Source: VXNE01 sp965261535 (lineage in GTDB: Bacteria; Pseudomonadota; Gammaproteobacteria; Pseudomonadales; Azotimanducaceae). Taken from it: a stretch of 64,000 bases of DNA. The notes beneath the pieces were generated by a model. It did no database searches. It worked only from the letters and a program-made list of their open reading frames with translations, and had not been told where the DNA came from. The DNA is taken from the NCBI GenBank assembly GCA_965261535.1, contig OZ253469.1, forward strand, positions 2,666,001-2,730,000. The letters are read 5' to 3'. Below are positions 25,986 to 34,935 of this stretch, piece after piece (positions within the stretch are counted from its first letter, which is position 1; every line of letters starts with the position of its first letter). A program made the translations under genes and the position numbers.

Positions 25986-28049
25986 ATGGAAGTGGAAACC
26001 AAACGCCAAGCCTGGGTGGTTTTCACGCCGTCCGGCCGGCGTGGCCAGTTTCCGCTCGGCACACCGGTGCTGCAAGCGGCGTGGGAACTCGGCGTGGACA
26101 TCGCCTCCATCTGCGGTGGCCACGGGCTCTGCGGGCGTTGCCGCGTCGTTTGCAGCGAAGGCAACTTTCCCAAGCAAGGCATCGTTTCCAAGCCGGAGCA
26201 CCTGTCGCCCGCCGGCGCCGTCGAGATCCGCTATGGGGAGCGCAGCGGGCTGCTGGCGCCGGGCCACCGCCTGAGTTGCCAAGCCGTCATTCAAGGCGAT
26301 CTGCTGATCGACGTGCCGCCGGAAAGCCAGGTTCACCGCCAGGTCGTGCGCAAGGCCGCCGACTCGCGGCCTATCCGCCTGGATCCGGTGGTTCGTCTCT
26401 ACCTGGTGGAAGTGGCGTCTGCGGATCTCAAGGGCTCGGGCAGCGACCTGACGCGCCTGCTCGATGCATTGCAGACGCAATGGGGTCTGCGCCCAGCGTT
26501 TCCGGCGGCGTTGCTGCCCGACCTGCAAGGCCTATTGCGGGCCGACGGGTGGTCGGTCACGGTCGCCGTCCATCAGGATGCGGAAATTCTCGCCATCTGG
26601 TCAGGCTTAAAGCAATTCATTTACGGTCTGGCGATAGATGTCGGTTCAACCACCATTGCCGCCCATCTATGCGACCTCAGCAGTGGTGACGTGCTCTGTT
26701 CGAACGGCATGATGAATCCTCAGATCCGCTTTGGCGAGGACCTGATGAGTCGGGTCTCCTATGTCATGATGCACCCCAAGGGCAGCGATGAACTGACCCG
26801 GGAGGTGCGCAGAGCCGTCAACGAGCTCGTGGCCGGAACCGTAGCGGACGGCGGCATCGACCCGCGGGACATCCTTAGCCTGACGTTCGTGTGCAACCCG
26901 ATCATGCATCATCTGCTGCTCGGCATCAGCCCGGTGGAGCTGGGCGGGGCGCCCTTCGCGCTGGCGGTGGAGGAGTCTGTCCACCTGGCGGCCCGAGACC
27001 TTGGCCTTGAGGTCAATCCAGGCGCCGTAGCCTATTTGCTGCCCTGTATCGCCGGTCATGTCGGCGCCGATACCGCCGGGGTGGTGCTTTGCGAGCAACC
27101 CCACCGGAGCGGTGCGGTCAGCCTGCTGGTGGACATCGGTACCAATGCGGAAATCGTGCTCGGCAACGACCAGCGGTTGCTGGCCTGCTCCAGTCCGACC
27201 GGACCGGCCTTTGAAGGCGCCCAGGTCAGCGCCGGCCAGCGTGCTGCGTCCGGCGCCATAGAACGGGTACGGATCGACCCGGTCACCCTGGAGACCCGGA
27301 TTCGCGTGATCGGCTCGGATCTCTGGTCCGACCAGCCGGGATTCAGCGACGCACTGCCGGGGCAGGGCGTCACCGGCATTTGCGGTTCCGGGATCATCGA
27401 GGCGGTGGTGGAGATGTGGTTGGCGGGTATCCTCACCAGCGACGGGGTGATCGACGGTGGCCAGGCGAGCCGCACGCCTCGCCTGGTTCGTAATGGCCGC
27501 ACCTACTCCTTCGCCATCTACGGCGAACAGGACGACAAACAGGTCACGGTCACACAGATCGATGTGCGTCAGATTCAACTCGCCAAGGCGGCCCTGTATG
27601 CCGGCATCAGGCTGCTGATGGACCGGCTTGAAGTGACCTCGGTGGATCGAATACGCCTGGCCGGCGCCTTCGGCAGCCACATCGATGTGCGCTACGCCAT
27701 GGCCCTCGGTATGATTCCGGGCTGCCCGCTGGATGCGGTTTCAGCAGCTGGCAACGCGGCCGGCCACGGAGCCAGAATCGCCCTGTTGAACCAGGCCTCC
27801 CGGCGCGAGATCGAGTCGGTGGTCAAGAGCGTGGAGAAAGTGGAGACGGCCATCGAGCCGAAATTCCAGGCGTACTTTGTCGATGCCATGGCGATACCGC
27901 ATGGGGCGGACGCATTCGCCCTCCTGGGCGACATCTTCCCCGATCGGGCCAGGCGCCCCGCCGCGTCCGGCCCGGACGGGCCGGCCCGAGCGCAGGGCCG
28001 GCGCTCGAGAAGGAAGATATTGCCGCCACGGCAATCGAATTCAAGTTAA
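25986..28049 (+). CDS. Corrinoid-protein reductive activase (RamA/RACo type)
   Basis: A 687-residue ASKHA-type ATPase with an N-terminal [2Fe-2S] ferredoxin domain. The cluster ligands are Cys43, Cys49 and Cys52 (ICGGHGLCGRC) plus a later Cys (LSCQAV). The actin-like ATPase part (DUF4445) shows GLAIDVGSTTIAAHLCD, LLVDIGTNAEIVLG, GICGSGIIEAVVEM and LAGAFGSHID. These enzymes reduce inactive Co(II) corrinoid proteins back to Co(I) using ATP. The start at 25986 puts the ferredoxin domain at the N-terminus. The C-terminal ~35 residues are a basic, proline-rich tail with no family counterpart. It completes the methyl-transfer operon before mttB. Confidence 0.92.
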   Translation: MEVETKRQAWVVFTPSGRRGQFPLGTPVLQAAWELGVDIASICGGHGLCGRCRVVCSEGNFPKQGIVSKPEHLSPAGAVEIRYGERSGLLAPGHRLSCQAVIQGDLLIDVPPESQVHRQVVRKAADSRPIRLDPVVRLYLVEVASADLKGSGSDLTRLLDALQTQWGLRPAFPAALLPDLQGLLRADGWSVTVAVHQDAEILAIWSGLKQFIYGLAIDVGSTTIAAHLCDLSSGDVLCSNGMMNPQIRFGEDLMSRVSYVMMHPKGSDELTREVRRAVNELVAGTVADGGIDPRDILSLTFVCNPIMHHLLLGISPVELGGAPFALAVEESVHLAARDLGLEVNPGAVAYLLPCIAGHVGADTAGVVLCEQPHRSGAVSLLVDIGTNAEIVLGNDQRLLACSSPTGPAFEGAQVSAGQRAASGAIERVRIDPVTLETRIRVIGSDLWSDQPGFSDALPGQGVTGICGSGIIEAVVEMWLAGILTSDGVIDGGQASRTPRLVRNGRTYSFAIYGEQDDKQVTVTQIDVRQIQLAKAALYAGIRLLMDRLEVTSVDRIRLAGAFGSHIDVRYAMALGMIPGCPLDAVSAAGNAAGHGARIALLNQASRREIESVVKSVEKVETAIEPKFQAYFVDAMAIPHGADAFALLGDIFPDRARRPAASGPDGPARAQGRRSRRKILPPRQSNSS

Positions 28050-28432
28050 CGCTGCCGAGCCAAGCGCCCGATTCAGGATTCGGGGTGCCAGAGGAAGGAG
28101 GAGGCCATCGCTGTCCACGATGCCAGTGCGGCGCAGCCCCCGCTGGCTGTGGCGGATCCTGGACTCTTGCCGCCTCGCTCGGCTTCAATTGCCGCCCGTG
28201 TGCTGTGACGGACGTACTCCATCTAGCTGCTTCGACATCGTGTAAGGTATCCTTTCAGCGTCTTTCGGTTCGTATGCTCCGCCACAGCGGCATCTCAACG
28301 TCCGCGTGGCAAGCGCTAGTGAGACATTCGAGTTAAAGGTGTTGTCGCAATCGCCTCTTGCAGCAACGGTTGGGAGACAGGGATCCATGGAGGGTGGGCC
28401 TCCGGTTCAGAATTTCTCTAAGGAGAGCTGCC
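28050..28432. other. Gap between the activase gene and mttB
   Basis: About 380 bases with no gene I can support. A strong AGGAAGGAGG near 28090 is followed by no ATG. The part from about 28350 on is shared with the leader of mttB copy 1 (13630-13691), so any promoter or leader signal of mttB probably lies in that shared 80-bp part or just upstream. Confidence 0.35.
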
Positions 28433-29974
28433 ATGCCTCGACGATCAGGCGGTAGACGGGCGCGCAAGGCCGAGCGCGCCGCGCCTTTGGACGAAGCGGT
28501 CAAGCCGGTTCGACCGGGGCAGACCGGCGGACAATTCCAGCCCTTGTCCGCTGCCGGGGTTGCGGCCATCGCGGACAACGCCTTCAGTATTCTCGACCGG
28601 GTGGGTTTCGCCGACGCCACACCTCACTGCATCGAAACCTGCACTGCGGTTGGCGCCGTGCTCGGCGACGACGGGCGTTTGCGCATGCCGCGAAGTCTGG
28701 TCGAACGGACGTTGCAGCAAGCCCGGCGAAATCTGGTGCTGCACGGTCAGAATCCGCAGCGGGACCTGGACTTGAGCGGCGCCAGGGTGCACTTCTCCAC
28801 CGCCGGCGCCGCGGTCATGGTAGCCGACTCGGAGAACGGCCTTTATCGGGATTCCGAGGCGCAGGATCTCTACGACATGGCGCGCATCGTCGACACCTGC
28901 GAGCACATTCACATGTTTCAGCGGACCTGCGTCCCTCGGGACATTGCCGACAACTATGCACTGGACATCAATACCGTCTACTGCGCGGTGATGGGCACCA
29001 GCAAGCACGTCGGTTCCAGTTGGACGGTATATCAGCACCTCGAGAAGAGTCTGCAGATGCTGCACATGATCGCCGGCGGCGAGGCCGAGTGGCGGGCGCG
29101 CCCCTTCGTCAGTCAGTCCAACTGTTTTGTGGTGCCGCCGTTGAAGTTCGCCACCGATGCCCTCGAATGCTTGCGGGTAGCGGTGCAGGGCGGCATGCCG
29201 GTATTGCTGTTGTCGGCAGGCCAAGCCGGTGCGACCGCGCCTGCCTATCTGGCCGGGACGGTCTCTCAAGCTTGGGCCGAGTGCCTCGGCGGGCTGGTCT
29301 ATGTGAACGCGATCAAGCCCGGCGCACCGGCGATTCTTGGCACTTGGCCGTTCGTTTCGGACCTGCGTACCGGGGCGATGAGCGGCGGCTCGCCGGAGCA
29401 GGGTCTGCTGTCCGCCGCCTGCGCCCAGGTCGGCAACCATTTCGACCTGCCCTTCGGCACCGCTTGCGGCATGAGCGACGCCAAGTTTCCGGACTTTCAA
29501 GCGGGCGCGGAACGTGCTGCAACGGTGCTGTCCGCCGCCTTGTCCGGGGCGAACATCGTTTATGAATCCGCCGGCATGTACGCCAGTCTATTGAGCACGT
29601 GCCCGGAGAGCCTGTTGCTGGACAACGACATCCTTGGTGCCGCCGGGCGCGTTGCCCGCGGGATCGAAGTCAACTCCGATACGCTGAGCTTCGCTGAAAT
29701 CGAACAGATCTGCAGCAGCGGGGTAGGTCATTACCTGGGTTCCGGGAACACCTTGCGGGTGATGCAAAGCGAGTACATTTATCCGGACTTTAGCGACCGC
29801 ACCAGCCCGACCGTCTGGGAGGAACAAGGCAAGCCGGTTCTGCTGCATCAGGCCATCCACAAGAAACGGGATATTCTCGCCCATCATGTGCCGCGCCACG
29901 TCAGCGACGAAATCGACGCACGAGTGCGGGCCGAGTTTCCGATCTTTCTCTCCCGGGCAGCGATGGGGCGATGA
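28433..29974 (+). CDS. MttB-family methylamine/glycine-betaine:corrinoid methyltransferase (non-pyrrolysine)
   Basis: A 513-residue COG5598/PF06253 protein: ILDRVGFADATPHCIETC, LDLSGARVHFSTAG, DLYDMARIVDTCEHIHMFQRT and SAGQAGATAPAYLAGTVSQA are typical. The frame has no TAG, so it belongs to the non-pyrrolysine branch. That branch includes glycine-betaine methyltransferase MtgB, making a quaternary amine the likely methyl donor. ATG 28433 is chosen for its AAGGAG seven bases upstream; the frame is open further up but has no better start. With the corrinoid protein, the THF methyltransferase and the activase it forms a complete methyl-transfer system. An almost identical but frameshifted copy lies at 13692-15234. 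Confidence 0.9.
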   Translation: MPRRSGGRRARKAERAAPLDEAVKPVRPGQTGGQFQPLSAAGVAAIADNAFSILDRVGFADATPHCIETCTAVGAVLGDDGRLRMPRSLVERTLQQARRNLVLHGQNPQRDLDLSGARVHFSTAGAAVMVADSENGLYRDSEAQDLYDMARIVDTCEHIHMFQRTCVPRDIADNYALDINTVYCAVMGTSKHVGSSWTVYQHLEKSLQMLHMIAGGEAEWRARPFVSQSNCFVVPPLKFATDALECLRVAVQGGMPVLLLSAGQAGATAPAYLAGTVSQAWAECLGGLVYVNAIKPGAPAILGTWPFVSDLRTGAMSGGSPEQGLLSAACAQVGNHFDLPFGTACGMSDAKFPDFQAGAERAATVLSAALSGANIVYESAGMYASLLSTCPESLLLDNDILGAAGRVARGIEVNSDTLSFAEIEQICSSGVGHYLGSGNTLRVMQSEYIYPDFSDRTSPTVWEEQGKPVLLHQAIHKKRDILAHHVPRHVSDEIDARVRAEFPIFLSRAAMGR

Positions 29975-30019
29975 CCGGCGCCGGAATGGATGCCAACAGC
30001 GCATACGGCCGCTGCCCTT

Positions 30020-30430
30020 CGATGGCATTGATGGACGCGGTCGCTGCCATCAACGCCGCTGTCGCGGTAGTGACGGCGCTGCGCCGCCGGAAAGCTACGG
30101 GACAGGGTGCCCTTCGTCGAAATGGTCGCACGAATCCAGCGTATCATTTGGCGGCCCCTGGCTTGTCGAACATGAACTCGGTAGCTCCATCGAACGGCTC
30201 GGCAACCGGCATCCCGGATGGTGGGGCACGGCGTATATGGGAGCGCCGGAGAAGACGAGTGGATCGCCATCGCATGCCGTGACGACGATGAGTGGAGGGC
30301 GCTCTGTTCCGTCATTCCGGGACTTGACCCCGATGCCGATTTCGCAGCTCGACCACATGACCGCACGGAAATCGACGAGGCGATCTCTCGGTCCCAGATG
30401 GCCCACCAAACGCGCCAAAGGCGTCTGAAG
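30020..30430 (+). pseudogene. Degenerate CoA-transferase (CaiB/BaiF) fragment
   Basis: Clearly homologous to 10396-10800, the middle of the intact CoA-transferase gene: MALMDAVAAINAA, then shifted frames with SIERLGNRHPG and DEWIAIACRDDDEWRALC. Several frameshifts are present and both ends of the gene are missing. It starts about 45 nt after the mttB stop. This shows that a CoA-transferase gene once followed mttB and that pieces of the 7.9-11.1 kb operon and of this block share a history. Confidence 0.8.
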
Positions 30431-30591
30431 AGGTGCAAATCCTGTGTCTCCCCGTGCATTGGTTTGACGCGGCTCGTGTCGGTGACAATCATACGTGGTC
30501 GCGAGGAGGACGGCGGCGGCGCTTGCAATTCGCGGTTATCCTGGCGCGTTGGGGATCAACAAACTGAAATACCGCGAAGGGGAACCCCGGT

Positions 30592-31023
30592 ATGGGCTTG
30601 ATCTATACGGACATCGACCTGTCGAATCCCCGAGACGACGCGTTGTCGCCCCTCACTGTCAGTGCCCTGGTGGACACTGGATCGATAACGTTGTGCGTGC
30701 CGGAGCACGTCGCTGTTCAACTGGATCTCAAGGAACTGGAAAGGCGAGAGGTCACTACGGCGGACGGCAAGCATGTGCTCGTCCCCTATGTCGGCCCCGT
30801 GCGGGTAAAGTTTGCGAACAGGTCTTGTTACACCGGCGCATTGGTGCTTGGAGACGGCGTTTTATTGGGGTCCATTCCGCTTGAGGACATGGATTTGGTC
30901 GTGAATTCGAGGCTGGAGAAGGTGACGGTGAATCCGGAGAGTCCGAACATTCCCTCGGCCGTTGTGAAACAGGCTGCCGGACTCGTGTTGAGATGGACCG
31001 CTGAGCAATCGCCCCGGAAGTAA
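30592..31023 (+). CDS. Clan AA (retropepsin-like) aspartic protease family protein
   Basis: A 143-residue protein with a single aspartic protease motif ALVDTGSITLCVP (residues 26-38) and a later hydrophobic-hydrophobic-Gly strand (LLGSIPLEDMDLVV), the pattern of bacterial clan AA proteases. They would work as dimers, each monomer giving one Asp. Target unknown; such genes often occur alone in genomes with many mobile elements. ATG 30592 begins the family-typical MGLIYTDI. It lies tail-to-tail with the FGE-domain gene, 35 bases apart. Confidence 0.75.
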   Translation: MGLIYTDIDLSNPRDDALSPLTVSALVDTGSITLCVPEHVAVQLDLKELERREVTTADGKHVLVPYVGPVRVKFANRSCYTGALVLGDGVLLGSIPLEDMDLVVNSRLEKVTVNPESPNIPSAVVKQAAGLVLRWTAEQSPRK

Positions 31024-31058
31024 GACTGTTCTCAGTGCACGCGCAGCGTGTAGAGCAG

Positions 31059-32453
31059 TTATCTAAGATCGACCCAGTCCGCGTTGAGCCGTTTGGTCAA
31101 TCCGACCGACGCGCGTTGATCGCCGAGCAAGACGCTCAGTTTCACGGTTCGGAGCGGGCGTTCGGTCCCTGGATATCGCCAGTCGACAACGACATCGACG
31201 GCATCGGTGACGTCATCGCGCAGGGTCGACTGTTTCGATGCGACTTCGACTACCTCCCCCTCTATGGACGTTGCGAATGCCTCCGCCAACGAGTTCGCAG
31301 TGGCGGAGGGATTGTTCTTCGTGACGTTGACTACGATGTAGGAGATATCTTTCCTGTTCTCGGCAAATGCGACGTTGCCGCCGCTTTCCGACCGTTCGAA
31401 TCTCGCGGGATACAGGAAGGAGAATCCATGCTCGCGATTGTCGTAGACGCGTAAGTCCCAGTCGGGTGCCAGCGCGACAGGCGACATCGAGGTTCCGAGC
31501 AGGTCCCGAGCTACCCGGAAGCCGATACCGTCGTACAGCGCATCGGGCGGGTCGTCGCTGCGGTCCGCAGAGCGCAGGCTCGGCAAGTCATAGCCCCAGG
31601 AACCGCCGCGAATGCTTCGTGCTTCGCAGGGATCGGCGATCAGGGCTGACCCGTCCGTCCGCGCGTTGGCGTAGCTTGGTTCATAACAGTTCGCGAGCCA
31701 TTCCCATACGTTGCCGGTCATGTCGTACATACCAAAGGCGTTCGGTTCGAACCGGCCGACGGGCGCTATCGACGCATAGCCGTCGTCGCACCGCAATGTG
31801 TGCGCAGCGGGATGGAGCGCGTTCAATGCCGCGTCCGGCACATTTCCGTACTGACACCACGCCTCCTGATTATCGCCGAAGTGAAAGCGGTCGGAAGAGC
31901 CCGCACGTCGTGCATGCTCGAACTTGGACTCGGTAGGAAGGCGATACGCCGCCCCCGTTCTGAGGGACAGCCACCGCGCGTACGCATCGGCGGCGTGCCA
32001 ATCGATGCAGGAAGCCGGATAGGCCTCGTCGAACGGACGACCGATGTTGTTCCACGTGGCCTCGGGATAACGATCCCACACGCCGTCCGCATGGACGTCC
32101 GCCATACAGCCGCCGGGCATTTCGTATCCCGCGTCTTTGATGAACGCCAGAAATTCCCCGTTGGTGATCTCAAAGGTGCCAAGCGCAAACCGGGGAACCG
32201 AGACTTCGACCTGAGATCCCCCGGGTCCCGGCAGATCGTCTTCGTCATGGTTTCTCGAATCTTCGCTGCGTCCCGGCTCATCTTGCGGGGACCCTTTCAT
32301 GAAGGTGCCGACGGGAATCACGACCATTTCGGGGCAGGTGCGGCAGTCGCGGAACGTCGAACCGGCGGTCAGCGACTCATGATCTTGCGCCGATGCAATC
32401 GTCGCCCAGGAGGTCAGGAAACCGAGCAATGACAAGAATTTGATCGGTCGCAC
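31059..32453 (-). CDS. Exported FGE-sulfatase-domain protein with PsbP-like tail
   Basis: A 464-residue protein with a signal peptide (FLSLLGFLTSWATIASAQ). The FGE-sulfatase/SUMF domain covers about residues 35-330: MVVIPVGTFMKGSP, FALGTFEITNGEFLAF, YRLPTESKFEHARR, FGMYDMTGNVWEW, RSIRGGSW and GIGFRVAR. The paired catalytic Cys of true formylglycine-generating enzymes is absent at the RGGSW...R region, so it is probably a binding rather than an oxidising member. The C-terminal ~125 residues (HGFSFLYPARFE..., YIVVNVTK) resemble PsbP/DUF1795-type domains. A diverged copy of its 3' end lies beside tRNA-Lys. GTG start. No sulfatase gene is nearby. Confidence 0.8.
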   Translation of the reverse strand: MRPIKFLSLLGFLTSWATIASAQDHESLTAGSTFRDCRTCPEMVVIPVGTFMKGSPQDEPGRSEDSRNHDEDDLPGPGGSQVEVSVPRFALGTFEITNGEFLAFIKDAGYEMPGGCMADVHADGVWDRYPEATWNNIGRPFDEAYPASCIDWHAADAYARWLSLRTGAAYRLPTESKFEHARRAGSSDRFHFGDNQEAWCQYGNVPDAALNALHPAAHTLRCDDGYASIAPVGRFEPNAFGMYDMTGNVWEWLANCYEPSYANARTDGSALIADPCEARSIRGGSWGYDLPSLRSADRSDDPPDALYDGIGFRVARDLLGTSMSPVALAPDWDLRVYDNREHGFSFLYPARFERSESGGNVAFAENRKDISYIVVNVTKNNPSATANSLAEAFATSIEGEVVEVASKQSTLRDDVTDAVDVVVDWRYPGTERPLRTVKLSVLLGDQRASVGLTKRLNADWVDLR

Positions 32454-32536
32454 GGCGATTCCCCCGCAAAAAAGTGCCGGACTATGCGCGCCGACGTAGA
32501 GGATGCAAGCCTTACGCCTGTTCCCGCTTCAAAGCG

Positions 32537-33208
32537 TCAGGGTTGATACTCCGTCGCATCGGGGACGCCGGCGGCGGCGAAACCTTCGCGGCGGATGCGA
32601 CAGCTATCGCACTTGCCGCATGCGCGGCCGTCGACGTCGGGTTGATAGCAGGAAACGGTTTCGCCGTAGTCGATGCCGAGAGCGACTCCGCGGCGGATGA
32701 TCTGCGCCTTGGAAAGGTCGATGAGCGGCGCATGGATCACGAAATTTCCGCCTTCGACGCCGGTTCTGGTAGCCAGTCCGGCGAGCGCGGCGAACGCCTC
32801 TATGAACGCCGGGCGACAGTCGGGATAGCCGGAATAGTCCACCGCATTCACGCCGATAAAGATATCGCGGGCGCCGAGCGTTTCCGCCCACGCCAGCGCG
32901 ATGGACAGGAACACGGTGTTTCGGGCAGGGACGTAGGTGATCGGGATGCCGGTGGATGGCGTTTCGGGCACCTTGATATCCGGATCGGTAAGCGCCGAAC
33001 CGCCGAAGGACGACAGGTCGACGGTAACCACTTTGTGGGCGCGAACACCCAACGCGGCGGCGACGCGTTTCGCGGCGTCGAGTTCAATGCTGTGTCGCTG
33101 CCCGTAGGCGATGGACAACGCGAAGCAGTCGAACCCCTGGTCGCGGGCGATGGCGAGGGCGGTGGCTGAGTCGAGGCCGCCGGAGAGGAGTACGACCGCC
33201 CGCGTCAT
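32537..33208 (-). CDS. queC: 7-cyano-7-deazaguanine synthase QueC
   Basis: A 223-residue enzyme that makes preQ0 from 7-carboxy-7-deazaguanine and ammonia using ATP, in queuosine biosynthesis. It has the PP-loop VVLLSGGLDSATAL at the N-terminus, YVPARNTVFL, and the zinc site near the C-terminus (SCYQPDVDGRACGKCDSCRIR). Its start overlaps the queE stop by 4 nt, so the two queuosine genes are coupled. It ends the long minus-strand housekeeping block. Confidence 0.96.
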   Translation of the reverse strand: MTRAVVLLSGGLDSATALAIARDQGFDCFALSIAYGQRHSIELDAAKRVAAALGVRAHKVVTVDLSSFGGSALTDPDIKVPETPSTGIPITYVPARNTVFLSIALAWAETLGARDIFIGVNAVDYSGYPDCRPAFIEAFAALAGLATRTGVEGGNFVIHAPLIDLSKAQIIRRGVALGIDYGETVSCYQPDVDGRACGKCDSCRIRREGFAAAGVPDATEYQP

Positions 33209-33864
33209 CGGCCGGGTTGATCGCCCCAGAGCGTCTTGTGCAGTTGAATCTGCATGCGCACGTCGAGCCCGTCACGCAAGATCCAGTCCGCAAGCACTTG
33301 CGCCGACAGTTCGGTCGCGGAAGGCGAAAACAATATCTCGCCCGCGCGCTCGCGCAGATCCAGTTCTTCGCACTTGCGCTTGGCCCATGCGTAGTCGCGG
33401 TCATCGCAGATGACGAACTTGACCTCGTCCTTGTCGGTCAACCGCTCAACGTTCCGATAGTCGTTGCGATGGGACTCCAGAGAGCCGGGTGTCTTCAGAT
33501 CCATGACGATGATGACGCGGTTGTCGACATCCGAAATGTCCAGGGCGCCCCCGGTCTCCAGTGAAACGCGGTAGCCCTGGTCGCACAGAGCGGTCATCAA
33601 GGGATGAACGCCAGGCTGCGCCAGCGGTTCGCCGCCGGTGACGGTGACGAAGCGGGCGGGAAAGCCGCGCACGCGGTGGATCACGGCCTGGGTCGCCATG
33701 ACTTCGCCACCCGAGAAGGCGTACGCCGTGTCACAGTATTGGCATCGCAGCGGACAACCCGTGAGCCGCACAAAAGTGGTCGGCTTGCCCATGGACGATG
33801 ACTCTCCCTGAAGAGAGTGGAATATCTCGGTGATGCGCAACGTTTGCGGCAAGGGGGCGCGCAT
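33205..33864 (-). CDS. queE: 7-carboxy-7-deazaguanine synthase QueE
   Basis: A 219-residue radical SAM enzyme that converts 6-carboxytetrahydropterin to 7-carboxy-7-deazaguanine. The short bacterial form has EIFHSLQGES, FVRLTGCPLRCQYCDTAYAF (cluster CxxxCxxC), VTVTGGEPLAQ and MDLKTPGS. It lies 6 nt after cpoB and overlaps queC. This is the same order as in Pseudomonas. Confidence 0.95.
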   Translation of the reverse strand: MRAPLPQTLRITEIFHSLQGESSSMGKPTTFVRLTGCPLRCQYCDTAYAFSGGEVMATQAVIHRVRGFPARFVTVTGGEPLAQPGVHPLMTALCDQGYRVSLETGGALDISDVDNRVIIVMDLKTPGSLESHRNDYRNVERLTDKDEVKFVICDDRDYAWAKRKCEELDLRERAGEILFSPSATELSAQVLADWILRDGLDVRMQIQLHKTLWGDQPGR

Positions 33865-33870
33865 GGCGAG

Positions 33871-34812
33871 CTAGCGCAACTCGGCAGCGTGGCGTTTCGC
33901 CAGGCCCGCTGCGGTGGAGTCCGGATGTTCGTGCACGACGCGGTCGAGGTATTCGATGGCGCGCGCCGGTTCGTCGAGTTGCGTGTAGACGACGCCGAGT
34001 TTGTACAAGGCATCCGGCACTTTGTTGTGGTCTGGATAAAGAGCGACAACCTGCACAAAGGATTGGCGGGCGGCTTCGGGGTCGCCGTTCTTGCGATGCA
34101 GTTCGCCTAGCCAGTAGAACGCATTCGGTGTGTATTGGCCGTTCGGATATTCGTCGATCAGCCGTTGGAAAACTTCCGCGGCGGATTCGAATTGGCGACG
34201 TTGCATCAATTCATACGCCGACTCGTACGTATCCCTCTCGGTCGGCACTGCGCCGGGTTGCTGTGGCGGCCGGTCGGCAGCGACACCTGGGCCGATGGGT
34301 CCGTCATCGTCCGGGCGCTCCGTCGACCCGCCGCTCAACTGGGCGATTCGCCTGTCCAGACCGAGGTAGCGTTCATGCTGCTCCCGTGCCAGTCGCTCGA
34401 TCTGGTTTTGCTGCTCCTCAAGCGCGCCGTTGAGGCGTTGCACCTCGTCCCGCAGAAGCTGTAGCTGATAGAACAATTGTCCCAACTGGCTCGCCGACTG
34501 GCTGGTGTTTGTCTCATCGGGAGAACCGTCGGGGCTCGCTGCTCCGCGTTGCGCCACGGACACGGAGTCGTTGGCGCGCCTCACCTGCTCCGCAACGGAC
34601 TCTTCCACAGGCGCTGCGCCATAGACGGAGCCGAGCGAGCACAGGCCGAAGATGAACGCCAGCCGTCGCCAGTCTCCGAGCGACGTACCGACGGGCAAGC
34701 GGAAAGTGCGGCCTTGGTGAAGAATCCGGGCCAGGGAGGAGAAGCGACCGACCTTTTTCACATCATCGCCTTGAAATGGCGCATCCGGACTTCGTGGCGT
34801 TGTACTTGCCAT
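33871..34812 (-). CDS. cpoB: Cell division coordinator CpoB (YbgF)
   Basis: About 313 residues. An N-terminal signal or anchor segment (RRLAFIFGLCSLGSVYGA) is followed by a coiled coil (QLLRDEVQRLNGALEEQQNQIERLAREQ), a proline-rich linker, and three TPR-like repeats (YELMQRRQFESAAEVFQRLI, FYWLGELHRKNGDPEAARQSF, LYKLGVVYTQLDEPARAIEYL). This is the standard CpoB layout; the protein links Tol-Pal with peptidoglycan synthesis at the septum. The start is uncertain: ATG 34812 is chosen, but about 45 residues precede the signal, so an internal GTG is possible; the frame also stays open up to 34875. Confidence 0.9.
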   Translation of the reverse strand: MASTTPRSPDAPFQGDDVKKVGRFSSLARILHQGRTFRLPVGTSLGDWRRLAFIFGLCSLGSVYGAAPVEESVAEQVRRANDSVSVAQRGAASPDGSPDETNTSQSASQLGQLFYQLQLLRDEVQRLNGALEEQQNQIERLAREQHERYLGLDRRIAQLSGGSTERPDDDGPIGPGVAADRPPQQPGAVPTERDTYESAYELMQRRQFESAAEVFQRLIDEYPNGQYTPNAFYWLGELHRKNGDPEAARQSFVQVVALYPDHNKVPDALYKLGVVYTQLDEPARAIEYLDRVVHEHPDSTAAGLAKRHAAELR

Positions 34813-34935
34813 GATCAACCCCCGGGACGAGGCCCACGTATCGCCGATGTCGCCCGAGTGTTCGCCCCGCTTCACTGCCGCGGCGGGAATTGGGGGTCGG
34901 TAGTTGTCTGTAGGACAACTCCGACCCCAGTCGCC

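Noticed and set aside
28433..29974. Pyrrolysine-containing MttB
   Set aside because: There is no in-frame TAG in the 513-codon gene and no pyl genes in the window.
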